NCBI GenBank assembly: GCA_017549205.1 | Contig: JAFYVH010000011.1 | Span: 1-64,000 of the forward strand | Source of the DNA: Clostridia bacterium | GTDB lineage: Bacteria > Bacillota > Clostridia > UBA1381 > UBA9506 | Direction: 5' to 3' | DNA length: 64,000 bases | In this document: piece after piece, positions 1 to 7,837 of the stretch | Position numbering within the stretch: position 1 is the first letter of the stretch | How the letters are laid out: each line of letters opens with the position of its first letter | Made by a program: the position numbers and the translations under genes | The notes under the pieces: generated by a model | The model's database searches: none | Told to the model about the DNA's origin: nothing | What the model saw: only the letters and a program-made list of their open reading frames with translations

Positions 1-106
1 CATGGCGAGGAGGTCCCACCCGTTCCCATCCCGAACACGGTAGTTAAGCTCCTTTGCGTTGACGATACTTGGCGGGCGACTGCCTGGGAAAATAGATCAT
101 CGCCGG
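1..106 (+). rRNA. rrf: 5S ribosomal RNA, 5' end cut by the window edge
   Basis: The sequence shows the conserved 5S core: the CCCATCCCGAACACGG loop region, then GTTAAGCTC, and a 3' end that closes on CATCGCCGG near base 106. About ten bases of the 5' strand should lie before base 1. Two hairpin terminators follow directly, so this looks like the end of an rRNA operon transcribed toward the right. The exact 3' end is inferred. Confidence 0.95.
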
Positions 107-114
107 AACAAACT

Positions 115-148
115 TTAGGCAGAACACAATGTTCTGCCTAATTTTTTT
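115..148 (+). terminator. rRNA operon terminator 1
   Basis: A perfect 12-bp stem (TTAGGCAGAACA paired with TGTTCTGCCTAA) is followed by a run of seven T. It lies just past the 5S rRNA and ends the rRNA transcript. Confidence 0.92.
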
Positions 149-150
149 GC

Positions 151-183
151 AAAAGTCCGCAGATACTTCTGCGGACTTTTCAT
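151..183 (+). terminator. rRNA operon terminator 2
   Basis: A second stem, AAAAGTCCGCAGA paired with TCTGCGGACTTTT around a short loop, sits directly after the first terminator. Tandem terminators are common behind rRNA operons. Confidence 0.85.
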
Positions 184-317
184 TATATAAAGAAAACCAC
201 GCTAAGTCTGCATGGTTCAATATAGATTCACCGGGGAACAGTCAACAGAGTAGAGTTTATATAAAGGTAAATTATTTTTACAATATTTCAGAACAATACA
301 AACAATTGATCAAGAAG

Positions 318-336
318 CCTTCCCCTTGAGGGGAAG
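318..336. repeat. short palindrome CTTCCCCTTGAGGGGAAG
   Basis: The stem CTTCCCC/GGGGAAG lies in the otherwise gene-free stretch 184-396 between the rRNA terminators and the prophage remnant. Similar CCTTCCCCTT-type palindromes occur as dispersed repeats in Clostridia, but only one copy is visible here. I see nothing else coding in 184-396. Confidence 0.4.
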
Positions 337-528
337 CCTAAACAACTTTCTTTACGCTGGGTGTGACTTTATCATTATTTGAAAGAAACAATGTAGAAAA
401 AGTACAAACAGTATGCGCTCGGTAAAGCACGGACAATAAATGGTGTTTATTTTGAAAGCGCTGATAAAGCACTGGAGGCACTGCAGGACTATGGCTGTCT
501 TCACTTTAAAACTCCCATTATTTGCGGC

Positions 529-1536
529 GTGTCTGAACCTACATATACACCGGAGGAACTTGCCCGGCTTAATGCTCAAAATGCGCGACAAATCGAAATA
601 GACGGTGTTTCCAAAACGGGATATGAGTGGAAGCAGACGATGCGCCGTTTAGAGCGAGAGGGGAGAAGCACCAGCCTGCAAAGAGAAACCTTAAAAGCCG
701 AAGGTGATATTGCCGGCGCCAAGAACCTTGACTTAAAAATGCAGCTCATTGAAGAAAAGTATAACCTGATTGCTGAAAAGACCGGCATCAAAGCACAGAC
801 GGAGAAGATGAGACTTACGCCAGTATCGAGAGGAAATATTGTTGTAGATGTAGATGGTGCAAGTTTAGATTATATGTCAAAAAGCTTTAGACCACAGCTA
901 TCCGAGGAGATAAGCTCTGTAACAGCTGTCGATAGGCCGTTTACTGTGAGAAGAGTAGAAAATAGTGAATTTGGCTTATATGCGGAAGATAGACTAACTA
1001 AAAGAAGTAAATCGGTGAGACTAACAGAGAAAAACATTAAGGCATGCACGGAATTTTTGCCTGAAGGGTTTGAATTACCAGATGTTTTGGTTGTAGACTT
1101 CAGAAAGAACGGAATAACTGTAGACGCCATAGCGGGATATGACAGAAAAACTGGCTACATGCTTATAAATAGTCAATATGAAAATGCTGAACAAATACTG
1201 GGATTTGTACAAAAAAACCCTGGATATTTCGCTAATCAGACAGAGTATGCACCATATTTGCACGAATTTGGGCATAAATATTACATGGATTGTGTAAAAA
1301 GTATTGCAAATTTGAATAAAATAGGGTATAATGAAGCAGAAGGTCGTTTGGAAGATTTGATAGCGGCATTTATTCATAGAAAAAATGGAGAGGGAGTTTC
1401 TCTTGCAGATGCAATTGGGCGCAAAGCCTCGTTCGAATATAAACAACATAATTACACGGAAGTTGTTGCTGAATGCTTTAGTGTATATGATGCAAGTGAC
1501 TATGCCAAAGGCTTAATTGATACAATAAGGAGTTGA
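529..1536 (+). CDS. phage minor capsid protein fragment with C-terminal HExxH domain
   Basis: The N-terminal third (EPTYTPEEL, then a Lys/Glu-rich helical stretch to about residue 90) resembles the end of phage minor capsid protein 2 of Firmicutes siphophages. The frame is open upstream to a TAG at 394-396 and the 43 codons before GTG 529 still read like the same family (for example YGCLHFKTPI), so the gene is 5'-truncated and GTG 529 is only the first usable start. The C-terminal part (about residues 170-335) is a separate domain with H245-E-F-G-H249 and a possible third ligand in E311-VVA-E315, as in zinc metallopeptidases. Phage head proteins fused to toxin domains (MuF-type polymorphic toxins) are known; a protease function here is inference. 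The next gene starts 5 bases downstream. Confidence 0.7.
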   Translation: MSEPTYTPEELARLNAQNARQIEIDGVSKTGYEWKQTMRRLEREGRSTSLQRETLKAEGDIAGAKNLDLKMQLIEEKYNLIAEKTGIKAQTEKMRLTPVSRGNIVVDVDGASLDYMSKSFRPQLSEEISSVTAVDRPFTVRRVENSEFGLYAEDRLTKRSKSVRLTEKNIKACTEFLPEGFELPDVLVVDFRKNGITVDAIAGYDRKTGYMLINSQYENAEQILGFVQKNPGYFANQTEYAPYLHEFGHKYYMDCVKSIANLNKIGYNEAEGRLEDLIAAFIHRKNGEGVSLADAIGRKASFEYKQHNYTEVVAECFSVYDASDYAKGLIDTIRS

Positions 1537-1541
1537 GGGAA

Positions 1542-1772
1542 ATGATGTTGCAGCCACCAGAAGGATTGATGGTTCTTTATGATGCATATGACGAGGCAAT
1601 TGCAGAAGGCAATACGGAGGAAGCTAAAAGGATTGATAGCATTATCGATAAATGGGCGGTAATATTGGCGCCGAAAGATGGGCAAACCACCATTTTCCCC
1701 TCAAATGCAAGTACAACAGCCATTGACCTGACGGAGTTTTATGAGGGAAGAATAGACCAAAAAGAATATTAA
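1542..1772 (+). CDS. small acidic protein downstream of the capsid-HExxH gene
   Basis: A 76-residue protein starting at ATG 1542, with AGGAG nine bases upstream inside the end of the previous gene. It has no signal peptide or membrane segment and is rich in Asp/Glu, with a helical N-terminal half (LYDAYDEAIAEGNTEEAKR). I do not recognise a family. Its tight coupling to a gene with a toxin-like C-terminal domain makes an immunity role possible, but an ordinary phage head-region orphan is equally compatible. A terminator follows at 1783. Confidence 0.6.
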   Translation: MMLQPPEGLMVLYDAYDEAIAEGNTEEAKRIDSIIDKWAVILAPKDGQTTIFPSNASTTAIDLTEFYEGRIDQKEY

Positions 1773-1782
1773 ATTGTATCAT

Positions 1783-1815
1783 AAAGCACTCACATTATCT
1801 GTGGGTGCTTTTTTC
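1783..1815 (+). terminator. terminator after the small phage gene
   Basis: Stem AAAGCACTCACA paired with TGTGGGTGCTTT (one G-T pair), five-base loop, then a T run. Confidence 0.85.
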
Positions 1816-1858
1816 TTTGGCCATGGTAGAGAAAACAAAACTGAATACTTTATAATGA

Positions 1859-1890
1859 GCATTAGAGGGTAAAACCTCTGATGCTTTTTT
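1859..1890 (+). terminator. second hairpin with T run inside the prophage remnant
   Basis: Perfect 10-bp stem GCATTAGAGG / CCTCTGATGC followed by six T. Phage scaffold genes are often preceded by such a hairpin; here it separates the small acidic gene from the scaffold fragment. Confidence 0.8.
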
Positions 1891-1975
1891 AATTTAGCCG
1901 GATGATCAGGCTTAAAACAGTCAGGCGGAGTGCATAGAAAATCACTTAAAAAGTACTTAAACGCAGGAGGGAAAT

Positions 1976-2485
1976 ATGTCAATCTCAGTAAAGTATCTTG
2001 AAGAATTAGGCGTGGATAAAGAAACCGCCGAAAAAATCTTCGCAGAAAGAAGCAAGGAAATCGAGGCCGATAAGGTCAAAAGAGAAAAGCTTGAGGAAGA
2101 GCTTAAAGAAACAAAAACCAGCCTTGAAACTCTTACTACGGAGCTGGAAACGGTGAAAACCAACAGCAAAAGCGCCGAGGAAGTTCAGGCGAAACTGGAT
2201 GCGCTGGTTGCAGAGCGTGAGGCTGAAAAGAAACAGGCTGAAGCGGACCGCATCCTGAAGGAGAAAACCGACAAAATTGCCAGCCGTTTTGAAACGGTTA
2301 AAGGCGACAGAAAGTTCTCTCATTCTGCTGTTGAAGCAGATTATCTGAAAAAGTTCGGCGAAGCCCTTGAAAGTAAAGATTATGATTGTTTTACAGACAT
2401 AAAGAAAAGCAGTGAAGCAAAAGGGTTTACCTTTATTGCTTCGCTGCTTGTTGTTTTAAAAGATTTTAAAAGCATTATAAGATGA
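1976..2485 (+). pseudogene. truncated phage scaffold (capsid assembly) protein
   Basis: The frame opens with MSISVKYLEELGVDKETAEK behind a strong AGGAGGG site and continues as a long coiled coil of Lys/Glu heptads (residues 20-105). It then has the conserved scaffold C-terminal segment DRKFSHSAVEADYLKKFGEA. After about residue 137 the family sequence stops and an unrelated tail of about 30 codons reads through the spoIVA terminator hairpin (2408-2448) and 11 bases into the spoIVA stop. The gene therefore lost its 3' end at the prophage/host junction. In intact phages it would guide assembly of the capsid shell. Confidence 0.8.
2408..2448 (-). terminator. spoIVA terminator
   Basis: A 13-bp stem (AGCAGTGAAGCAA paired with TTGCTTCGCTGCT, one G-T pair) lies 27 bases past the spoIVA stop and on the minus strand is followed by a T-rich stretch. 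It falls inside the tail of the truncated scaffold frame, so this tail is host intergenic DNA. Confidence 0.75.
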
Positions 2486-3953
2486 TACAAATCAGACCGC
2501 CGGAACCTTCGTTAATAATTTTCTGCAAAGTTTCCTGTAATTTGATTTGCGCTTCGTCAGGCATGCGATACAGTTTGTTATGCAATCCTTCGTTAACAAG
2601 CTCGTGAAGAGATTTGCCGAAAATGTTTGACTGCCAAATTTTTTTTGGGTCTGATTCAAAATCTTTTAACAGATAATGCACCAATTCTTCCGATTGCTTT
2701 TCTGTGCCGACAATGGGGCAGACCTCGGTTTCAATGTTTGCCTGAATCATATGAATTGACGGTGCAGAGGCTTTTAGTTTTACTCCAAAGCGACTGCCTT
2801 GTTTCACAATTTCCGGCTCTTCTAAATGAAGCTCGTCAATAGTGGGATTTACAATGCCGTAACCTTTTTGATAGACCTCGTGAAGCGCATATGAAATTTT
2901 ATCATATTCTTTTTTGATTTGAGCCATATCGGTGAGTAGAGCCATAAGTTTGTCGTCACCGTCAATGTCAAAACCGGAGACTTCTTTGACAATGTGGTAA
3001 AAAAGTCCTTCCTGTGTTGACAATGTTATGGTGGCAGTACCGGTACCTAAATCAATTTCAGAAATATCGGCATGGGAGATATACTCATATTCACTGAGAA
3101 TATTTTTTAAGGCGTCTAAACTGTCGATGCGGTAGAGACCATCCATGGCAGAAAGGATGCAGTCATATAAGCCTTTCTTAAGCCAATGGTTATCATCTAA
3201 AACATCAATCCACTTAGGCATATTCACAGTGATTTCGCGAATGGGGAAGCGGAACAGTACACGGCGCATAATGGTGTTAATATCTTCCATTGTGACAGCT
3301 GCACAGTTCACAGCCATAACCGGCACGCCGTATTCCCCTTCTAAATATTGTCGCAGTTCCTCTGTTTCAGGCTTATCGGGATATTGGGTGTTTAAGAGCA
3401 CAAGAAAAGGCTTATTAATTGCCTTTAATTCCTGAATCACGCGTTTTTCAGCGTCGACATAGTCCTCTCGGGGAATGTCAGTGATGCTGCCGTCTGTGGT
3501 GATGACAAGTCCGATGGTTGAGTGTTCGGTAATTACTTTTTTTGTGCCGATTTCGGCTGCTGTATCAAAGGGAATGGGCTCTTTTGCCCAGGGGGTTGAA
3601 ACCATGCGGGGACTGTCGTTTTCTAAATGACCCTGCGCACCGTTTACTATGTAGCCCACACAGTCAATCATGCGCACTTTCATTTTTGATTGCTCGCCAA
3701 GAGTGATTTCTACCGCTTCGTTGGGGATGAATTTTGGCTCTGTTGTCATGATGGTTTTGCCTGCTGCACTTTGGGGCAGTTCATCCCGTGCCCGCTCCTG
3801 ACTGTAAGAATTTTCAATGTTTGGCAGCACTAATAAATCCATAAACTTTTTTATGAATGTGGATTTTCCGGTTCTGACCGGGCCAACGACGCCAACATAA
3901 ATATCGCCGTTTGTTCGAGTTGCTATATCCCGGTATATGTTATAATTTTCCAT
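2475..3953 (-). CDS. spoIVA: stage IV sporulation protein A (SpoIVA)
   Basis: SpoIVA is the ATPase that polymerises around the forespore and anchors the coat to the outer forespore membrane. The 492-residue product equals the B. subtilis length and matches it end to end: MENYNIYRDIATRTNGD at the start, Walker A GPVRTGKS (24-31), DELPQSAAGKTIMTTEP, and the C-terminal INEGSGGL. I chose ATG 3953 rather than the codon at 3983 because AAGGAGG lies eight bases upstream of it and the family starts here. In C. difficile SpoIVA binds the LysM protein SipL, and a SipL-like gene is present at 11650. Expression is expected from mother-cell SigE; I could not mark a convincing SigE site. Confidence 0.97.
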   Translation of the reverse strand: MENYNIYRDIATRTNGDIYVGVVGPVRTGKSTFIKKFMDLLVLPNIENSYSQERARDELPQSAAGKTIMTTEPKFIPNEAVEITLGEQSKMKVRMIDCVGYIVNGAQGHLENDSPRMVSTPWAKEPIPFDTAAEIGTKKVITEHSTIGLVITTDGSITDIPREDYVDAEKRVIQELKAINKPFLVLLNTQYPDKPETEELRQYLEGEYGVPVMAVNCAAVTMEDINTIMRRVLFRFPIREITVNMPKWIDVLDDNHWLKKGLYDCILSAMDGLYRIDSLDALKNILSEYEYISHADISEIDLGTGTATITLSTQEGLFYHIVKEVSGFDIDGDDKLMALLTDMAQIKKEYDKISYALHEVYQKGYGIVNPTIDELHLEEPEIVKQGSRFGVKLKASAPSIHMIQANIETEVCPIVGTEKQSEELVHYLLKDFESDPKKIWQSNIFGKSLHELVNEGLHNKLYRMPDEAQIKLQETLQKIINEGSGGLICIIL

Positions 3954-4088
3954 GTGTGTTCCTCCTTCAGACAAATCGTACATGTTACTAACAATATATT
4001 GACAAGATATTTATTTTATTACAAAAGATTGCACCTACACGGAAATATATGGATTTGCAGAAAATAAAAAGAAATTTTTGAATAGATG

Positions 4089-4117
4089 TTGATATTTGCC
4101 CGGGATGGTGGTATAAT
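4089..4117 (+). promoter_or_regulatory. sigma-A type promoter of the 6S RNA
   Basis: TTGATA (4089-4094), 17-base spacer, TATAAT (4112-4117). It faces right into the structured RNA at 4124-4409, and no other gene is appropriately placed. Confidence 0.85.
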
Positions 4118-4123
4118 GAATGC

Positions 4124-4409
4124 ATACCTTAAGAAAATTTAATTGGTAGCATTCATTGCACCACGAATTTTCTTGTTCGTTCACCCTGCGATGTGCGTGA
4201 TTAGTGATTTTTATTTTACCAACACTTATAATAAGGGAATCTGACTCCGTGCGTGGCGTGTACGCCCCCCGAGTAATCGGCCAGGGGACATATAAAACCT
4301 GCGGGAAGATACCCACCTGCTCAGGCAGGTAAAAATTAATCCTATACACGGCATGGCGGGGATACAAAAGATAAAAATGCGGATTGACTCTTGGTCGGTC
4401 CGCATTTTT
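4124..4409 (+). ncRNA. ssrS: 6S RNA (SsrS), boundaries approximate
   Basis: 6S RNA mimics an open promoter and binds the housekeeping RNA polymerase holoenzyme. The region has its own consensus promoter and intrinsic terminator and no credible ORF. The segment near 4295-4332 (ATAAAACCTGCGGGAAG, then ATACCCACCTG and a GCAGGT hairpin) aligns in order with the E. coli 6S segment TTAAAACTGCGACGACACATTCACCT and its following hairpin. TTCGTTCACCCTGCGATG resembles the 5' half of the central bubble. The identification is from memory of the family. Start is taken about seven bases past the -10 box; the processed 5' end could be later. Confidence 0.75.
4373..4409 (+). terminator. terminator of the 6S RNA
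   Basis: Stem AAAAATGCGGA / TCCGCATTTTT with a 15-base loop and a T-rich 3' side. Confidence 0.85.
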
Positions 4410-4481
4410 AATGTTGCTACATTATAAAAAGAAATTATGAATGACATTAGATTTTGTCTGCTAAAAGGAGTTATGCGTTCA

Positions 4482-5318
4482 ATGAAAAAGATTGCCGATT
4501 ATGCTGTTATTTTTTTGGGACTTGCCATGGTGGCTTTTGCTGTGAGCACCCTGATTGTTCCAAACAAAATCATTCAGGGTGGTGTTTCGGGTCTTTCGGC
4601 CATTGTTTATTATGTAACATCCATCCCTGTTTCTGTTACTAACTTTGTTGTGAATGCTGTTTTGATTATTTTGGGCATTCGCATTTTGGGTAAAGATTTT
4701 ATTATTCACACGCTGGCTTGTGTTTTTGTGCTATCTCTTTTGATAGAGGTTTTCTCGTGGCTTCCGCCCATTACCAACGACCGCATGCTTGCCACCGTTT
4801 TCGGCGGCACTTTATACGGCATGGGTATTGGCCTTACACTGCTCAAAGGGGCATCTTCCGGTGGCACCGATATCGTGGGCAGAATCATGCAATATTTCAT
4901 GCCCCACCTTTCCATCGGCAAACTTTTACTGTTTGTTGACGGATTGATTATTTTAATTGGTTATACAATGATTCGCGATATTAATTTGGTGCTCTATGGC
5001 GTTGCCACGGTATTTATCTCCACATTTTCTATTGACTACCTTATTAAAAAACTGAACATTTCAAAAATAGCCTTTGTTATAACAGACAAGGGCGATGAAA
5101 TCATTCATAGACTCATTTCTACCTCAGGCAGAGGCATTACCAAATTTGATGTTGTGGGCGCTTATACTGATGAACAAAAGGTTATGCTCATGTGTGCCAT
5201 TAAAGAGCGCGAAATGCCTGAATTTCAAAAGAAGATTGAAGAGGTTGATGCAAACGCATTTACGATTTTCTCGGAATCACAACAAATTGTGGGTAACGGC
5301 TTTCATGTTTATCGATAA
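4482..5318 (+). CDS. YitT family membrane protein (DUF161 + DUF2179)
   Basis: A 278-residue integral membrane protein with about five or six hydrophobic segments in residues 5-195, the family signatures NKIIQGGVSGLS and KGASSGGTDIVGR, and a soluble C-terminal DUF2179 domain (about 200-278, ending in GNGFHVYR). YitT proteins are widespread in Firmicutes and have no agreed function. ATG 4482 is chosen because AAAGGAG ends 11 bases upstream; ATG 4473 would leave only two bases and ATG 4437 lies before the ribosome site. The gene stands alone between the 6S RNA and a short hypothetical gene. Confidence 0.9.
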   Translation: MKKIADYAVIFLGLAMVAFAVSTLIVPNKIIQGGVSGLSAIVYYVTSIPVSVTNFVVNAVLIILGIRILGKDFIIHTLACVFVLSLLIEVFSWLPPITNDRMLATVFGGTLYGMGIGLTLLKGASSGGTDIVGRIMQYFMPHLSIGKLLLFVDGLIILIGYTMIRDINLVLYGVATVFISTFSIDYLIKKLNISKIAFVITDKGDEIIHRLISTSGRGITKFDVVGAYTDEQKVMLMCAIKEREMPEFQKKIEEVDANAFTIFSESQQIVGNGFHVYR

Positions 5319-5367
5319 TACATAAGTCAATATTTTTTTTCATTCTACTGAATAGGGGTAAAAAGAT

Positions 5368-5748
5368 ATGGAAAAAATGAGAACAAAAAAAACAGGATTG
5401 ATATCCTGTTTGCTTGTGGTGCTGGCGGCTCTTGCCAATCTGGCATCCCGGGACAAAAGCGGTCGAGATAAAAAAGCGATTTTGTATCGCTTTAGTTTTC
5501 CTTGTTTTAACAGGGCAAAAAAACCTGTGGCCAAATCAGCCATGTCTGCTTACATACAAGGTCTGGCTGCGGCCAAAGGCTGCGGTCTTGCTGGCGGTCA
5601 TGTGAGCACTGCTGAAGAAGGAAAAGTCTATGTCTTTTACCTGCTTTTAACTGAGGATAGACAAATCAGCAGCATTGGCGAGAGTGTTAAAAGAAGGTTT
5701 AATCTTGCCTCTTATGAATATAGTCGCGAAGAACGATTTTATAATTAA
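5368..5748 (+). CDS. hypothetical protein, hairpin-rich 5' half
   Basis: A 126-residue protein of no family I recognise. Residues 8-25 are hydrophobic (LISCLLVVLAALANLA) and could be a signal or anchor; then comes a basic stretch (SRDKSGRDKK) and a more ordinary C-terminal half (YVFYLLLTEDRQISSIGESVKRRF). GGGG lies about ten bases before ATG 5368. The first half of the frame contains several stem-loops in a row, including perfect 9-bp (5390-5411) and 8-bp (5473-5493) stems, which is unusual for coding DNA. Its TAA overlaps the stop of tadA on the other strand. It may be a real small membrane protein or a structured transcript. Confidence 0.5.
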   Translation: MEKMRTKKTGLISCLLVVLAALANLASRDKSGRDKKAILYRFSFPCFNRAKKPVAKSAMSAYIQGLAAAKGCGLAGGHVSTAEEGKVYVFYLLLTEDRQISSIGESVKRRFNLASYEYSREERFYN

Positions 5749-6185
5749 GACTTTGCCCTAAGGTCAGAGAAGAATGTCTTTAAAAGATTAGCACATTCTG
5801 TTTCCATAATTCCACCATAAACCTCAATAGCCTGACCGCGAAGCAAATCCGTTTTGCCGCCGCAGGCACCCATTACGGTATCATAAGCCCCAAAAAAAAC
5901 CTGCTGGGGACGGGAAAGCAAAATGGCGCCTGTGCACATGGGGCAGGGCTCTAAAGTGACATAGAGGGAACACCCGGACAAACGGCGGCTCCCCAAAAGG
6001 CGCAAGCCCTCTGAAAGCACCAACATTTCTGCATGAGCCAAAATGCCACTGCCGGATTCGGTCAGGTTGTGGGCCCGTGCTATAATTTCTTGATTTTTAA
6101 CCAAAACAGCCCCAACAGGCACCTCGCCTTTTTGGGCTGCTTTTTTTGCTTCTGAAAGGGCTGCTTGCATAAAGGGATTGGTCAT
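5745..6185 (-). CDS. tadA: tRNA-specific adenosine deaminase TadA
   Basis: TadA converts A34 to inosine in tRNA-Arg(ACG). The 146-residue protein has the cytidine-deaminase zinc motif H51-A-E53 and P80-C-P-M-C84, with the TadA context VPVGAVLVK and ILAHAEM. The start ATG 6185 has GGGAGG upstream and overlaps the trmH stop by 4 bases (translational coupling). The stop is shared back-to-back with the convergent hypothetical gene on the plus strand. Confidence 0.95.
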   Translation of the reverse strand: MTNPFMQAALSEAKKAAQKGEVPVGAVLVKNQEIIARAHNLTESGSGILAHAEMLVLSEGLRLLGSRRLSGCSLYVTLEPCPMCTGAILLSRPQQVFFGAYDTVMGACGGKTDLLRGQAIEVYGGIMETECANLLKTFFSDLRAKS

Positions 6186-6964
6186 GAATTGCCTCCCGAA
6201 AGTTTTGTTGTTTCATACATTAATATAGCGGCTGCGGCTGCAACATTTAAAGATTCAGCGCTGCCCGTCATGGGAATTTTAACCACAACATCAGCCATGG
6301 CAAGTGTTTCGTCAGAAACGCCTTTTGCCTCGTTGCCAAGGACAATGACGGTGTTTTTTGCGGGGCTATAGTTTCTGACGGAGATGCTTTTATCAGTCAG
6401 TGCCGAGGCAACAACAGAAAATCCCTGCTTTTGCATAGCGGCAAGCTGTTCTGTTGTGACATCAGTATAAATTTCAATGTGGAACAAAGAGCCCATGGTG
6501 GAGCGCACCAGCTTGGGATTATAGGGGTCTACACTCTCGGGAGAGAGGAGAACACCGCAAAAGCCCATGGCATCAGCAGAACGGATGATAGAACCCACAT
6601 TGCCCGGGTCGCGCACCCTGTCACAATAAACATAAAAACCGTTTTGGGGCAGGGGCTTACTTTTAGGCAGAGCACAGACACAAAGCACGCCCTGAGGCGT
6701 TTTTGTATCGGACATTTTAGCAAAAAGCCGTTGGGGCACGCGATAGGTGGGGATATGCTCAAATGAGGCGCCTGAAAGGGCAGAGAGGTCAAAATCCTCA
6801 CTGATGACAATGCTCGTTACCGCAAAGTCAGACTGCAGAGCCCACAAAACAGACATAGCACCTTCTGCCACAAAGGCACCATAGCGCTCGCGATATTTTT
6901 TTTCTTTTAAAGAGGCGATTTGTTTAATCAGTTTATGTTCGCCGCTTGTAATCTCCTGCATCAT
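6182..6964 (-). CDS. TrmH/SpoU family RNA 2'-O-methyltransferase
   Basis: SpoU-family enzymes use S-adenosylmethionine to methylate ribose 2'-OH of rRNA or tRNA. The roughly 260-residue protein has an N-terminal RNA-binding (L30e-like) part and the C-terminal SPOUT knot motifs: RDPGNVGSIIRSADA, VLGNEAKGVS and the final IPMTGSAESLNVAAAAAI. ATG 6964 is preferred because GGGAG lies nine bases upstream; GTG 6967 and TTG 6973 are possible. The exact substrate (23S rRNA G2251-type or a tRNA site) cannot be read from the sequence. It forms a two-gene unit with tadA. Confidence 0.92.
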   Translation of the reverse strand: MMQEITSGEHKLIKQIASLKEKKYRERYGAFVAEGAMSVLWALQSDFAVTSIVISEDFDLSALSGASFEHIPTYRVPQRLFAKMSDTKTPQGVLCVCALPKSKPLPQNGFYVYCDRVRDPGNVGSIIRSADAMGFCGVLLSPESVDPYNPKLVRSTMGSLFHIEIYTDVTTEQLAAMQKQGFSVVASALTDKSISVRNYSPAKNTVIVLGNEAKGVSDETLAMADVVVKIPMTGSAESLNVAAAAAILMYETTKLSGGNS

Positions 6965-7071
6965 CACGCTCAACTCCCATGTGTTGCTGATTGTAGAATC
7001 ATTTCATAAAAACAATCCGCCTAAAGTATAACACAGAATGAAAAAAAATTCAACGGAAATTACATTTTTTG

Positions 7072-7100
7072 TTGATTTCCGATAGGGTATGTGTTAAGAT
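7072..7100 (+). promoter_or_regulatory. sigma-A type promoter of the DUF4364 gene
   Basis: TTGATT (7072-7077), 17-base spacer, TAAGAT (7095-7100), about 80 bases before ATG 7180. Confidence 0.65.
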
Positions 7101-7179
7101 AAAATAAGTGGATTTTGTATATTTAAGTCGATTATATAAAGCAGCCTGAATTTTATGAATGTGCCCAAAGGAGTTAATT

Positions 7180-7740
7180 ATGAAGAAGAACATTTGGGAA
7201 AATGTATATTACCGATTGAATGACCCGGTGGAAATCAAGCTGGCCATTTTATTCACCTTGTCCTATGTTGCCATTCCCATGAGCGATGTGGAATTAAAGC
7301 ACTGCATGTTAGAGGCCACCAGTGTGGATTTTTTAGACCTTTGCGATGTCCTTGAAAAACTCATGGAAGAAAACCATATTAAAACTGTTTGGCGGGATGA
7401 AATGGATAAATTTGTTTTGACGCAGTCGGGCGAGGATATGATTGCCATGTTCGAAAACAAGCTTTTATCCAGCGTGAAAAGCAGCTTAAAGCATTCGGTT
7501 GATAAGTACTATAGAAATGAAACCAGCCGCAAATCAATTCGTTGTGATTTGCAGCCAATTGCAGAAAATCAGTTTAATGTTGAGCTTGAACTGAAAGAGG
7601 GCAAAAATTCTCTTTTGGTCATGTCTGTTTTTGCCGGCAGCAAAAAGCATGCCCTTGCCATGTGCCGTCGGTTCAGAGAAGACCCTTATGCCGTTTATCA
7701 AAAACTCACAGAAATGCTCACAAAAGAAGAGGAAGCATAA
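7180..7740 (+). CDS. DUF4364 family protein
   Basis: A 186-residue protein of the DUF4364 family, found in Clostridia and of unknown function. The N-terminal 90 residues look like a winged-helix unit (VEIKLAILFTLSYVAIPMSD, then LCDVLEKLMEENHIKTV and FVLTQSGEDMIAMF), suggesting a DNA-binding or regulatory role. The C-terminal half is an alpha/beta domain. ATG 7180 follows AAAGGAG by six bases; the GTG at 7159 lies before this site. Single-gene transcript with its own promoter and terminator. Confidence 0.85.
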   Translation: MKKNIWENVYYRLNDPVEIKLAILFTLSYVAIPMSDVELKHCMLEATSVDFLDLCDVLEKLMEENHIKTVWRDEMDKFVLTQSGEDMIAMFENKLLSSVKSSLKHSVDKYYRNETSRKSIRCDLQPIAENQFNVELELKEGKNSLLVMSVFAGSKKHALAMCRRFREDPYAVYQKLTEMLTKEEEA

Positions 7741-7754
7741 GTCAATATTTGCAT

Positions 7755-7798
7755 TGCCGTTGATTCGGAAAATTGCGAGCCGACGGCATTCTTTTTTT
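7755..7798 (+). terminator. terminator after the DUF4364 gene
   Basis: TGCCGT pairs with ACGGCA, with a further CGG/CCG-rich interior, followed by TTCTTTTTTT. Confidence 0.65.
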
Positions 7799-7837
7799 GA
7801 TACTTTTCATTTTAAGATAAAAAAGGAATGATTCATT

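Larger units (their letters stand above)
397..2390 (+). mobile_element. prophage remnant (head-gene fragment)
   Basis: Three left-to-right genes fit a siphophage head module: the C-terminal part of a minor capsid protein, a small acidic protein, and a truncated scaffold protein. Portal and terminase are missing on the left and the major capsid is missing on the right. The left boundary lies between the rRNA terminators (183) and the first open phage codon (397). The right boundary lies before the spoIVA terminator hairpin that starts at 2408. No integrase or attachment repeats are visible. Confidence 0.75.

Noticed and set aside
4035..4447. Minus-strand frames over the 6S RNA region
   Set aside because: Unordered composition, no ribosome site, and the plus-strand promoter/terminator pair explains the region as RNA.
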